Positions 42,285 to 50,400 of a stretch of DNA of 64,000 bases are shown here, piece by piece. The notes beneath the pieces were generated by a model that was not told the origin of the DNA, searched no databases, and was given only the letters and a program-made list of their open reading frames with translations. The position numbers and the translations under genes are program-made. Origin of the DNA: Caulobacteraceae bacterium UBA3198 (GTDB lineage Bacteria > Pseudomonadota > Alphaproteobacteria > Caulobacterales > Caulobacteraceae); the NCBI GenBank assembly GCA_002363865.1, contig DEWY01000006.1, forward strand, positions 62,001 to 126,000, in the 5' to 3' direction. Every line of letters starts with the position of its first letter. Within the stretch, counting starts at the first letter, position 1.

Positions 42285-44876
42285 TCAGAAGCTGGCCGAG
42301 AGGCTGACCGAATAGCTGCGGCCCAGCTCGTAGTTGTTGAGGATGATCTTGTCGCCACCCAAGGTCTGGAACTCGTCGAACTCCTCACCCAGCAGATTGC
42401 GGGCTTCGAAGCCCAGGGTGAACTCAGGGCCCCAGAGCTGGAACTTCTGGCGAACCGTCAGGTCGAGCTGAACGCCCGGCTCCTGGAGGAAGTCGGAACC
42501 GCCAGCGCTGCCCCGGGCTACGGTCCGCTCGCTGGCATAGTTGGCCAGAAGGGTCGCCTGGGTGTCGCCGGTGAGGCTCTCAAAGCCGAACTGGAGGTTG
42601 GCGATGTGCTCCGACGTCCCCTGCAGACGGCTGCCATCGATGACAAAGCTGGTGGCCGGCGCCGGCTGGCCGAGGCCGGTCAGCGGGAAGACCTGATCAC
42701 CCGCATCCGCCTGCACCTCAGCCTTGGTCCAGGTGTAGTTGGCCCCGATCAGCCAGCGCTGGTTGTCGAGGAAAGCCACACCCAGCTGGGGCTCAAAGTA
42801 CTTCTTGAACTCGGCTTCAGCGCCGTAGAGCACCGCCCGCGGGGCGTTCAGGAAGGTCTGCTGCAGACCGCTTCCGGTCTCGTTGACGACCGATTCAATC
42901 GGCTTGTCGATGTCCTTGTAGAAGGCGCCGAGGGTCGCGAACTGATTGCGATCGAAGTAGCGCTCATAGCGCAGGTCGATGTTCACCAGTTCACTGTCAA
43001 CCAGGTAGGGGTTGCCGACGAAGGTGCGGTCGGATTCCGGATCGAGGTAGATCTGCGGGGCCTGCTCGCGGAACTGCGGACGGGCGATGGTCTTGGAAAT
43101 CCCGAAGCGCAACTGCTGGTCGTCGGCGAAGTTCCAGGTGACCGTGCCGGCCGGCAGGACATAGTCGTTCTTCAGCTCGACCGCCGCAGGGTCGTTGGCG
43201 GAGAACAGATCCAGAGCCTGGACGCTCTGCTCGCCGTCTTCATATCGCAGGCCGAGGCTGGCGCGGACCGCGGGAAGGATTTCACCTTCGCCCTGGACAT
43301 AGAAGGCGTTGGTGGTGAGCGAGGCCTGATAGGCCGCGGCGCCTTCCGAGCCGGTCACTTCCCGCAGGAAGAGCCCATCGGTGCGGATATTGAAGTTGGA
43401 GTACAGATAGTCGACCCGCTGCAGCTGGAAGGCCAGAGACGGAGTCTGGTCCATAGTGAAGCGGAAGGCGCGGCTGACGGAGTCGCGCTCGTTCTCATAA
43501 TAGGCGTAGCCGGCCGAGACCGTCAGATCGACGATCAGCGGGTTGTCCCAGCGGTAACGGACATCAACGCCGGCGCCGTAGGTCGTGTCCTCCAAATCGC
43601 TGAACCGCAGGAAGTTCGCGTCCGACTGGGGGTTATGATAAAAACGGTTGTCGGCGAGACGGCGGTAACGGATTTGCGTCTCGTAGGGCGCCTCGCGGGT
43701 GGTGTTGGCGTAGGACCCGCGCCAGTCGATCTCCAGATCCCCGAACTCATGGGCGCCGGTCAGCTGGGTGTTGAACAGTTCGCGCTCATACCAGGCGGTG
43801 TAGTCGTCGCGGATATAGTTGCTGGCCGCGGAGCTTTCGCCTTCGACCGAGCGCGCTTCCTTGGTGACGTTGCGGACGTAGAAGTTGGTCCACTGGAACT
43901 TGTGGGCGTCCAGGTCCAGGGCGACGCTGGCCAGGCCGTGCCACTCGACGTCCATTTCCGTGGTGTTCGACCGCAGGTCTTCGGTCACCGACAGACCACC
44001 GAGGCTGACCACGCCGGCCTGTTGAATCGCCCGCTGGGTGGTCCAGCCACGATCATAGCCGCCCACGGCGACGACACCGAGCGAGCCCCAGTCCTGGTTC
44101 CAGCGGGTGCCGGCCGAAAGGCCGACGCTGCCATTGATCGGAATGTCGTTGGTGGACTGCAGCAAACGCACATTGGCGTTCTGGAAACTGCGGCCCATCT
44201 GCACCAGGGTTTCGGCGTCAAAATTCGACTGGTCGATACGCTGGCCCGTGGCGATGCCCTGACGGATCAGACCGGGCAAGTCGCGGGTGTTGTCGTCAAA
44301 GCCCGTGAGATCGTAGTCGCCGCCGTAATAGGTGAGGCCCTGCTTCAGCGAGGTCTCATCATCACCGCTCAGGCTAAAGCTCATCGAGACGAAGGGTTCA
44401 TCCGGCACGCCGATGGACCGCAGATCGATCACGCCGCCGCCGAACTCGCCGGGATAGTTGACCGAGTAGGACTTCTGCACATTGACGCTGGCCAGGATTC
44501 CGCTGGGGAACAGGTCCAGCGGCACGACCCGCTGCAGGGGCTCAGGGCTCGGCAGGGGAGAGCCGTTGAGCAGGGCCGAGGAATAACGCTCACCCAGGCC
44601 GCGGACATAGACGAACCGCCCGCTGACGACGCTGAGGCCGGTGAGGCGCGTCAGGGCTTCAGCCGCGGTGCCGTCGCCCTGGCGGACCAGGTCCTCGGCC
44701 GTGACGATGGAGGCGACCTCGGCGGTCTCGCGCATCACCTCGGGGATGTAGCGCCCCCGGACGACCAGTTCCTGAACTTCCGGCCCGTCAGCGGCCTGAG
44801 CGAAGACCACCGCCGGCGCCATCAGGGCCGTGGTGCAGAGAAGGAGGCCCGAGAGCGGGCGGAGCAGGATGTTCAT
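42285..44876 (-). CDS. TonB-dependent outer membrane receptor
   Basis: The ATG at 44876 gives 863 residues. The signal peptide covers residues 1-26 (ending VFA-QA). A TonB-box-like stretch (VQELVV) follows, then a plug domain (about residues 45-170) with VRGLGERYSSALLNGSPLPSPEP and YPGEFGGGVIDLRS, and a 22-strand barrel that ends in the usual aromatic residue (SLSASF). It imports a ligand across the outer membrane using TonB energy. It lies 77 bases downstream of the lipoprotein gene, with a strong hairpin between, and shares its orientation. The pairing suggests the lipoprotein delivers or processes the ligand. The substrate is unknown. Confidence 0.9.
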   Translation of the reverse strand: MNILLRPLSGLLLCTTALMAPAVVFAQAADGPEVQELVVRGRYIPEVMRETAEVASIVTAEDLVRQGDGTAAEALTRLTGLSVVSGRFVYVRGLGERYSSALLNGSPLPSPEPLQRVVPLDLFPSGILASVNVQKSYSVNYPGEFGGGVIDLRSIGVPDEPFVSMSFSLSGDDETSLKQGLTYYGGDYDLTGFDDNTRDLPGLIRQGIATGQRIDQSNFDAETLVQMGRSFQNANVRLLQSTNDIPINGSVGLSAGTRWNQDWGSLGVVAVGGYDRGWTTQRAIQQAGVVSLGGLSVTEDLRSNTTEMDVEWHGLASVALDLDAHKFQWTNFYVRNVTKEARSVEGESSAASNYIRDDYTAWYERELFNTQLTGAHEFGDLEIDWRGSYANTTREAPYETQIRYRRLADNRFYHNPQSDANFLRFSDLEDTTYGAGVDVRYRWDNPLIVDLTVSAGYAYYENERDSVSRAFRFTMDQTPSLAFQLQRVDYLYSNFNIRTDGLFLREVTGSEGAAAYQASLTTNAFYVQGEGEILPAVRASLGLRYEDGEQSVQALDLFSANDPAAVELKNDYVLPAGTVTWNFADDQQLRFGISKTIARPQFREQAPQIYLDPESDRTFVGNPYLVDSELVNIDLRYERYFDRNQFATLGAFYKDIDKPIESVVNETGSGLQQTFLNAPRAVLYGAEAEFKKYFEPQLGVAFLDNQRWLIGANYTWTKAEVQADAGDQVFPLTGLGQPAPATSFVIDGSRLQGTSEHIANLQFGFESLTGDTQATLLANYASERTVARGSAGGSDFLQEPGVQLDLTVRQKFQLWGPEFTLGFEARNLLGEEFDEFQTLGGDKIILNNYELGRSYSVSLSASF

Positions 44877-44914
44877 TGAGGTTCGCCTCGATTGTCGACG
44901 GACGCGGAGAAATC

Positions 44915-44940
44915 GGGGCGGTCCCTCGCAGGACCGCCCC
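44915..44940 (-). terminator. Intercistronic hairpin between lipoprotein and receptor genes
   Basis: A perfect 10-base-pair stem (GGGGCGGTCC / GGACCGCCCC) with a 6-base loop lies in the 77-base gap between the lipoprotein stop and the receptor start. It has no U-tract. In an operon of this kind it could protect the upstream lipoprotein message or reduce expression of the receptor gene. Confidence 0.55.
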
Positions 44941-44953
44941 GCCTTGGCTCGGA

Positions 44954-46438
44954 TTAGCAGCTGCTTCCGCTGGCCAGACCGCAGGTCCAGCCCTGCCACC
45001 AGGTGTCGTTCGCGTCGCGGACGGCGCCGATATAGTTGGTGGTGTCGAAGAAGGCGTAGATCGCCTTCGGGTCGGCCGCCGGACGGGCCGCTTCGTTGGC
45101 GCCGTTGATGAAGCCGCCGGTCAGGGTCGAGGTGTGGCTCGAGCTGTTGTTGGTGCCGGCGTTGAACAGGGCCTGGGCGGCGGCGCCGTCCACGTCGCTG
45201 TCGTTCTTGAACGCGATGGCGCAGGAGAACACCACCGAGTCCCAACGGGGAGCCGCAGCCACCGTCGAGGCGGTGTCGACGTCAAGACAGGCAGTCGCCG
45301 CATTGGTGGAGACGTGGATGCCGTTGACGAAGCGGCCGCCAGTGCCCGTGTTCAGCAGCTGGGTGTCGCCAGCGCCGGTGCGGGGCGAACCGATCACGGT
45401 GTAGTTGGCGAACTTGGGCTGCGAGTTCAGAGACGCCTGGACGCCCGCCGAGCTCTGCTCGAAACCACGGTCACCGCCGTTCGCACGCTGGACAACGAGC
45501 AGGTACTGGATACCGCCGCGCCAGCCAGTGTCGGTGTCGACGCTGTCATCGTCGGCGCCGGTGACGACCACGCGCTTCATGTTGACGGTGCCGCCGAAGA
45601 ATTCGATGCCGTCGTCAGAGCCGTTGTGGACCTGGACGTATTCGAGGGTCGTGCCGGCGCCGACGCCGTTGAAGGTGATGCCGTTCAGCTCACGGTTCGG
45701 CTGGATTTCAAAGCCGGCGTAGCGGACCTGGACGTAACGCAGGCGACCGGAATTGTCGTTCGGGCTGTTGCCGCCGTAGAGGGCGACGCCGCCCTCGAAG
45801 GTGGCGACGCAGTTGATGTTCGGGGGCGTGGTGCCGGCCGGGCAGGAGGCGATGGGCGCACGGCCCGAGATCACGAGGCCGCCCCACTGGCCGATCGAGT
45901 CGGCGCCGGTGGTGCCTTCGATGTTCTGGCGGCTGGTGAAGATGATCGGCTGGGTCGAGGTGCCCTCAGCGAAGATCTGCGAACCGCGGGTGACGTTGAT
46001 GTAGTCGAGGCCCGCCGAACCGAAGATCCGCACGCCCGGCTCGATGGTCAGCACGCCCTGCTGGGCGCCGGCGATCGGGTTGGCCGGATCGGCGCCGCGG
46101 TCGTCACCCACATCGGTGCGGCCGCTGATCGAATAGATGGTGCCCGCACGGGCCGGAACGACCAGGTTGCCGGTGATCTTGGAGGGCAGCTGGCAGTTGC
46201 GCAGGGTGCCGTTCAGGATGATGCCGACATTGGTGAAGCCGGTGGGGCAGTCCGCCGCCGCCGTGCCGGTGCCCGGCGTGGTGGGCGTGGTCGGGGTCGT
46301 CGGCGTGGTGGGCGTGGTCGGCGGGAAGGCGCCGACGCCAGGCGAGGCCACATTGTCCGCGCCGCCGCCGCAGGCGGCCAGGGCCATGGCGCTGATCGAG
46401 GTGATCAGCAGGTTTCTCAGGGTGGTGGTGCCGGTCAT
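44954..46438 (-). CDS. Surface lipoprotein, beta-helix-like (ElpS-like by context)
   Basis: A 494-residue predicted lipoprotein. The signal ends in the lipobox ALAAC with acylated C23. Next comes a proline-threonine linker at about residues 40-55 (PTT repeated five times). The body has repeated short strands with G-N/D turns such as LTIEPGVRIFGSAG, GQWGGLVISGRA, RLRYVQVRYAGFEIQP and TTLEYVQVHNGSDDGIEFFGG, which read like a right-handed beta-helix. The cysteine-containing tail ends in SGSSC. In Caulobacter crescentus a Pi-starvation lipoprotein, ElpS, is encoded beside a 12-gene T2SS and released by it; gene order and a Pho box here match that, but I cannot confirm orthology. GGAGAG precedes the start. 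Confidence 0.65.
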   Translation of the reverse strand: MTGTTTLRNLLITSISAMALAACGGGADNVASPGVGAFPPTTPTTPTTPTTPTTPGTGTAAADCPTGFTNVGIILNGTLRNCQLPSKITGNLVVPARAGTIYSISGRTDVGDDRGADPANPIAGAQQGVLTIEPGVRIFGSAGLDYINVTRGSQIFAEGTSTQPIIFTSRQNIEGTTGADSIGQWGGLVISGRAPIASCPAGTTPPNINCVATFEGGVALYGGNSPNDNSGRLRYVQVRYAGFEIQPNRELNGITFNGVGAGTTLEYVQVHNGSDDGIEFFGGTVNMKRVVVTGADDDSVDTDTGWRGGIQYLLVVQRANGGDRGFEQSSAGVQASLNSQPKFANYTVIGSPRTGAGDTQLLNTGTGGRFVNGIHVSTNAATACLDVDTASTVAAAPRWDSVVFSCAIAFKNDSDVDGAAAQALFNAGTNNSSSHTSTLTGGFINGANEAARPAADPKAIYAFFDTTNYIGAVRDANDTWWQGWTCGLASGSSC

Positions 46439-46759
46439 CTTGCTCTCCGCCGTCGCGTTGAATTGCGCAGCCGCCGGCTGTCCTCAAACCCCACTGTGAG
46501 ATCTGAACGCCCGCTTGCCCGACCGCCCTTCTAGGTAAGCTCCGTGACAGGTCCCCAACGGAAACATGACAGTTCTGTGCAAGGCGCAGGGTGCGACCAA
46601 TTGGCCACGCCGCCGGATAAGTCTATGTTTTCTTGTGATGATTTAGATTTGGGAACCGCGGTTCGTCGAGGCGCCCTTTGTGGCGCGACGTGGAGATTTC
46701 CGATCGAGCCGTTCATTTGTCGGCCCGCCCGCCGGACGCCTCGAACCCTTGCGGGCGAC
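46439..46759. other. 321-base intergenic region upstream of the lipoprotein
   Basis: The region contains the Pho box pair described separately, a perfect 12-base palindrome GAACCGCGGTTC (46653-46664) and, between them, a short A/T-rich patch (about 46621-46650) that stands out from the surroundings. No coding sequence is supported. The palindrome may be an additional operator for the lipoprotein gene or part of a terminator for the K+ channel gene. Confidence 0.4.
46544..46572 (-). promoter_or_regulatory. Putative Pho box array before the lipoprotein gene
   Basis: On the minus strand CTGTCAT and CTGTCAC occur with TGTC cores exactly 22 bases apart, i.e. two PhoB phases, with a degenerate middle site. 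The last half-site is followed by a possible -10 (TACCTA), and the lipoprotein start lies about 105 bases downstream. This suggests PhoB control of the lipoprotein-receptor pair. Confidence 0.55.
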
Positions 46760-47614
46760 CTAATCTTCGTTCGGAATGTTGATGAGGGCGCCGCAGGCCT
46801 TGCAGTGGACGGCGTCCGGCTCGTGCCGCATCAGGCCGCAGACCTGGCAGGTGAACCGCACCTTGTAGGGCCGGAACAGAGCCTGGGCGAAGCGCACGAA
46901 CAGGGTGATCCCGGAGATCATGATCACGATGGAGACCAGCCGGCCGGTGATGCCCGGCAGGATGATGTCGCCATATCCGGTGGTGGTCAGCGATGTGACG
47001 GTGAAATAGAGGGCGTCGATATAGCCGCTGACCCCGCCCTCATCGCCCACATAGATGGTGTAGACGAAGCCCGTGGCCACGAAGACGAAGGTGACAAGGG
47101 TCGCGGCGGCCCGGATCACATCCTCCCAGCGGGTGTCGTCAAAACGGTGCCCCACCGTCTCCCAGAAGAAGTCGCTGTGAAACAGGGTCCAGATGCGCAG
47201 CACGCGCAGGAAGGCCAGGTTGATGAAGATCGTGGGGAACAGCAGGGTCAGCAGGACGAACAGATCGATCATCACGATCGGCCGCCGGATCCAGGACTTC
47301 AGGCTCCGCCAGGCGAGCGCCCGAGCGGTCATGTCGGCCGCCAGGATCGCCGCCACCGCCAGATCCAGGGGCAGAAAGGCCCGGGTGTCGCGCAAAAACG
47401 GCGCGGCTATGAAGAAGGCGATCAGCGCCAGGTCCACGCCAATGACGGCCAGCCGGAACCGGACGGCGCCTGGAGACTCCCCATGATAGAGGGCCCGAAG
47501 CTGGGCGCGCAGGCGCCACAAGGCCCGCTGTCGCGACGACGGCTTTGAATCCTCGGGGGTCAAGGCTGCGCCGAACCCGGGCCGGGATGGGTCATCTGAG
47601 GTGCTCCGCCGCAA
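46760..47614 (-). CDS. Voltage-gated-type K+ channel with C-terminal zinc ribbon
   Basis: A 284-residue inner membrane protein. Several helices precede a pore with the K+ selectivity filter TTTGYGD (210-216), preceded by TSL. A helix with two arginines (LRVLRIWTLF, 136-145) may stand for a weak voltage sensor. After the last helix comes a short segment with two CxxC pairs (C256/C259 and C271/C274), which looks like a zinc ribbon. Channel cores with this tail are unusual. It is divergent from the MscS gene, with which it may share osmotic regulation. Ion selectivity is inferred from the filter. Confidence 0.85.
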   Translation of the reverse strand: MRRSTSDDPSRPGFGAALTPEDSKPSSRQRALWRLRAQLRALYHGESPGAVRFRLAVIGVDLALIAFFIAAPFLRDTRAFLPLDLAVAAILAADMTARALAWRSLKSWIRRPIVMIDLFVLLTLLFPTIFINLAFLRVLRIWTLFHSDFFWETVGHRFDDTRWEDVIRAAATLVTFVFVATGFVYTIYVGDEGGVSGYIDALYFTVTSLTTTGYGDIILPGITGRLVSIVIMISGITLFVRFAQALFRPYKVRFTCQVCGLMRHEPDAVHCKACGALINIPNED

Positions 47615-47786
47615 GCTTCACAGGTCCGTGAGGCCAGCCCTTCCGCAGGCTGGACCATGTTAGCTCTAGCCGACCCGCAAGGCTGGGGTGAACCCAAAAC
47701 CCGTTGAAGCCTTTCTGCAAGGGGCGGGTCAGCGTCGCCGTACGTGACGGCGCCATCGTCGGCATCACAGACAAGGAGGCTCCGGT

Positions 47787-48974
47787 TTGGAGGCTAGCAC
47801 CGCAAGTGAACAGGTCATTCTCGGGTTCCAGGAAAGCTGGAACGCCCTTCTGCGCCTGGGCCCCGCCGCCCTGGCCCTGAATGTGGCGCTGTCGGCCCTG
47901 GTCCTGGGCGTCGCCTTCGGCGTCGGTCTTGTGGTGCGACGACTGTTGAAGCGCGGCGCCCGCGCCGTGCCTGGCCCGGCCGACGCGGAAAAGACCATTC
48001 GCACCCGCCGGGTGACCCAGGTGACCTGGGCGGTGTTCGAGACGGGACTTGTCCTGGCGGCCTTCTTCGCCCTGGCCGCCATCTGGGGCTTCGACCTGCT
48101 TGGCTGGCTCACGGCGGGCCTGGGTCAGCGGGTGGTCGAGAGCGTGGTGCGTATCGCCATCCTCGCCGTCGTGACCTTTGCGGCGGCCGAACTCGCCACC
48201 CTGCTGGTGAACAGGCTCCTGGCCCGGATGGCCCGCCACAAGTCGGGCGGCGTGCGCCGCGAGGCCCAGCTGAACACCATCGGCCCCCTCCTCCACGGGG
48301 TGGCCCGCGGCGTGATCATCATCATCGGGGCGATGATGATCCTGGCCGAGATCGGGCTGGAGATCGGACCGCTGCTGGCTGGCGCCGGCGTCATCGGTCT
48401 GGCCATCGGCTTTGGCGCCCAGACCCTGGTGAAGGACTTCCTCACCGGGATCTTCCTCATTTCCGAGGATATCCTGGCGGTGGGCGACGTGGTGGAGATC
48501 TCCGGGTCCAGCGGCGTGGTCGAACAGATGACCATCCGCACCGTCCGCCTGCGCGCCCTGGACGGCACGCTGCACGTCCTGCCCTACGGCGAGGCGCAGA
48601 TCATCCACAACATGACCAAGGTGTTTTCCTACCATGTGGTGGAGCTCGGCGTGTCCTATGAGTCGGATATCGACAAGGCTTTCGAGGTCATGATCCAGGT
48701 GGTCGAGGACATGCGCGCCGATCCCGATCTGGGACCAAAGATCCTGGAGCCCCTGGAGGTCATGGACGTCAGCGCCCTGGCCGACAGCGGTGTCGTCCTG
48801 CGGGCGCGGATCAAGACTCCTCCCGGAGCGCAGTGGGGCGTCGGTCGGGCCTTCAACCGCCGGATCAAGGCCGCCTGGGACGCCGCAGGCGTCGATATCC
48901 CCTATCCGCACATGCATCTGGTCCTGCCCCAGGCCCCGCAGCCGGCCGAGGCGCAACCCCAAAGAGGCGCCTGA
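47787..48974 (+). CDS. MscS-family mechanosensitive channel
   Basis: The TTG at 47787 has AGGAGG upstream and gives 395 residues. The hydrophobic N-terminal part has several helices, and the pore region reads ELGLEIGPLLAGAGVIGLAIGFGAQTLVKDF, the conserved MscS TM3 (A/G-rich) pore helix; the beta domain follows with VGDVVEISGSSGVVEQMTIR. These channels open under membrane tension and release solutes on osmotic downshock. The next gene, otsA, starts overlapping its stop (TGATG), so the pair couples osmolyte release with trehalose synthesis. Confidence 0.92.
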   Translation: MEASTASEQVILGFQESWNALLRLGPAALALNVALSALVLGVAFGVGLVVRRLLKRGARAVPGPADAEKTIRTRRVTQVTWAVFETGLVLAAFFALAAIWGFDLLGWLTAGLGQRVVESVVRIAILAVVTFAAAELATLLVNRLLARMARHKSGGVRREAQLNTIGPLLHGVARGVIIIIGAMMILAEIGLEIGPLLAGAGVIGLAIGFGAQTLVKDFLTGIFLISEDILAVGDVVEISGSSGVVEQMTIRTVRLRALDGTLHVLPYGEAQIIHNMTKVFSYHVVELGVSYESDIDKAFEVMIQVVEDMRADPDLGPKILEPLEVMDVSALADSGVVLRARIKTPPGAQWGVGRAFNRRIKAAWDAAGVDIPYPHMHLVLPQAPQPAEAQPQRGA

Positions 48975-50347
48975 TGGGTCGACTGATCGTCATTTCGAAC
49001 CGGGTCAGCCCCCCCAGCGATGTGGGGGGCGGCACGCAGGGCGGCCTGGCGATGGCCCTGGCCGCCGCCCTGCGTGAGCATTCAGGCATCTGGTTCGGCT
49101 GGAGCGGCCAGACCACGGAGACGTACAGTGGTCAGGTGGGCGTCCAGCGGGCGGGCGGGGTGACCGTGGCGACCATGGATCTCGAGGACCAGGACGTTCA
49201 GGAATATTACAACGGCTACGCCAACAAGACCCTGTGGCCCCTCTTCCATCACCGGGTGGATCTGACGGCCTATGAGCGCTCGTTCGGCGAGGGCTATGCC
49301 CGGGTCAACGCCCGGTTCGCCGAGACCGTCCTGCCCCTGATCGAGGAGGAGGACTTTGTCTGGATCCACGACTACCACCTCATTCCCCTCGCCCAGGAGC
49401 TGCGCCGCCGCGGGGTCAAGAACCGCATCGGCTTCTTCCTGCACATCCCCTGGCCGGCCCGGCACCTGATCACCACCCTGCCGCGGCACCCGCAGCTGGT
49501 GGAGGCTCTGTTCGATTACGACCTGGTGGGCTTCCAGACCCAGGATTCCCTCGAGGCCTTCAAGGACTATGTGGTCCACGAGGTGGGCGGATCGCTGGGG
49601 GAAGGCCGCACGCTCAGCGCCTTTGGCCGGACCGCCGAGTTCGACGCCTTCCCCATCGGCATGGATGTCGCCGAATTCACCGCCGCCCTGGACGGGGAAA
49701 CCGCCAAGCGGGAATACGCCCGCATGCAGACCAGCATGCTGGATCGCCAGATGATCATCGGCGTCGACCGGCTGGACTATTCCAAGGGGCTGGAGGAGCG
49801 GTTCCTCGCCTACGAACAGTTCCTGCAGGACAATCCCGACCTCCACGAGAAGGTGTTCCTGCTGCAGATCGCCACCCCGAGCCGGGAGGATGTGGAGGCC
49901 TATCAGGAGATCCGCGGCCGCCTCGACGGCGTGTCCGGCCGGATCAACGGCGCCTTCTCCACCGTCGACTGGGTGCCGATCCGCTATGTGAACCGGGGCT
50001 ATCGCCGCGACCAGTTGGCGGGCATCTACCGGGCCGCCAAGCTTGGCCTCGTCACGCCCCTGCGCGACGGCATGAATCTGGTCGCCAAGGAGTATGTCGC
50101 GGCGCAGGATCCCGAGGATCCCGGCGTGCTGATCCTCTCGCGGTTCGCCGGCGCCGCCGAACAGATGGGCGAGGCTCTGATCGTCAATCCGTTCAGCCGC
50201 GAGGATGTCTCCGACGCCATCCTGCGGGGCCTGGCCATGCCGCTGGCCGAACGCAGGCGCCGGTGGGACCGGCTGATGGCCGACCTGCGCACCACGGACG
50301 TCTCGGCCTGGCGCGACGACTTTGTCCGCGCCCTGATGTCGAACTGA
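48974..50347 (+). CDS. otsA: Trehalose-6-phosphate synthase
   Basis: The ATG at 48974 gives 457 residues and overlaps the MscS stop. It is a GT20 glycosyltransferase with the N-terminal sugar-nucleotide loop (VGGGTQGGLAMAL), WIHDYHLIPLAQELR and the VDRLDYSKGLEERFLAYEQFL region. It makes trehalose-6-phosphate from UDP-glucose (or another NDP-glucose) and glucose-6-phosphate. No otsB phosphatase gene is visible nearby. It belongs to an osmotic stress response with the MscS channel. Confidence 0.93.
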   Translation: MGRLIVISNRVSPPSDVGGGTQGGLAMALAAALREHSGIWFGWSGQTTETYSGQVGVQRAGGVTVATMDLEDQDVQEYYNGYANKTLWPLFHHRVDLTAYERSFGEGYARVNARFAETVLPLIEEEDFVWIHDYHLIPLAQELRRRGVKNRIGFFLHIPWPARHLITTLPRHPQLVEALFDYDLVGFQTQDSLEAFKDYVVHEVGGSLGEGRTLSAFGRTAEFDAFPIGMDVAEFTAALDGETAKREYARMQTSMLDRQMIIGVDRLDYSKGLEERFLAYEQFLQDNPDLHEKVFLLQIATPSREDVEAYQEIRGRLDGVSGRINGAFSTVDWVPIRYVNRGYRRDQLAGIYRAAKLGLVTPLRDGMNLVAKEYVAAQDPEDPGVLILSRFAGAAEQMGEALIVNPFSREDVSDAILRGLAMPLAERRRRWDRLMADLRTTDVSAWRDDFVRALMSN

Positions 50348-50349
50348 GT

Positions 50350-50400
50350 CTGACGCTCAGAAAGGCCTGACGCTCAGCAAGGCCTAGCGCTCAGAAGGGG
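50350..50400. repeat. Three 17-base tandem repeats at the SLC13 gene end
   Basis: Three imperfect copies of a 17-base unit lie in tandem (50350-50366, 50367-50383 and 50384-50400), with the core GACGCTCAG or AGCGCTCAG. The last copy contains the stop codon of the SLC13 permease gene, so the stop region of that gene has been duplicated twice downstream. Confidence 0.55.

Noticed and set aside
42231..44879. A long open frame on the plus strand opposite the TonB receptor gene
   Set aside because: It is antisense to a receptor with intact signal peptide, plug and barrel end. Its composition (Gly/Val/Asp/Gln-rich, no domain) is what the complement of high-GC coding DNA gives.
46270..46322. A CRISPR-like or satellite repeat near the lipoprotein start
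   Set aside because: The repeated GGCGTGGTCG words encode the PTT linker of the lipoprotein; they are coding repeats without spacers.
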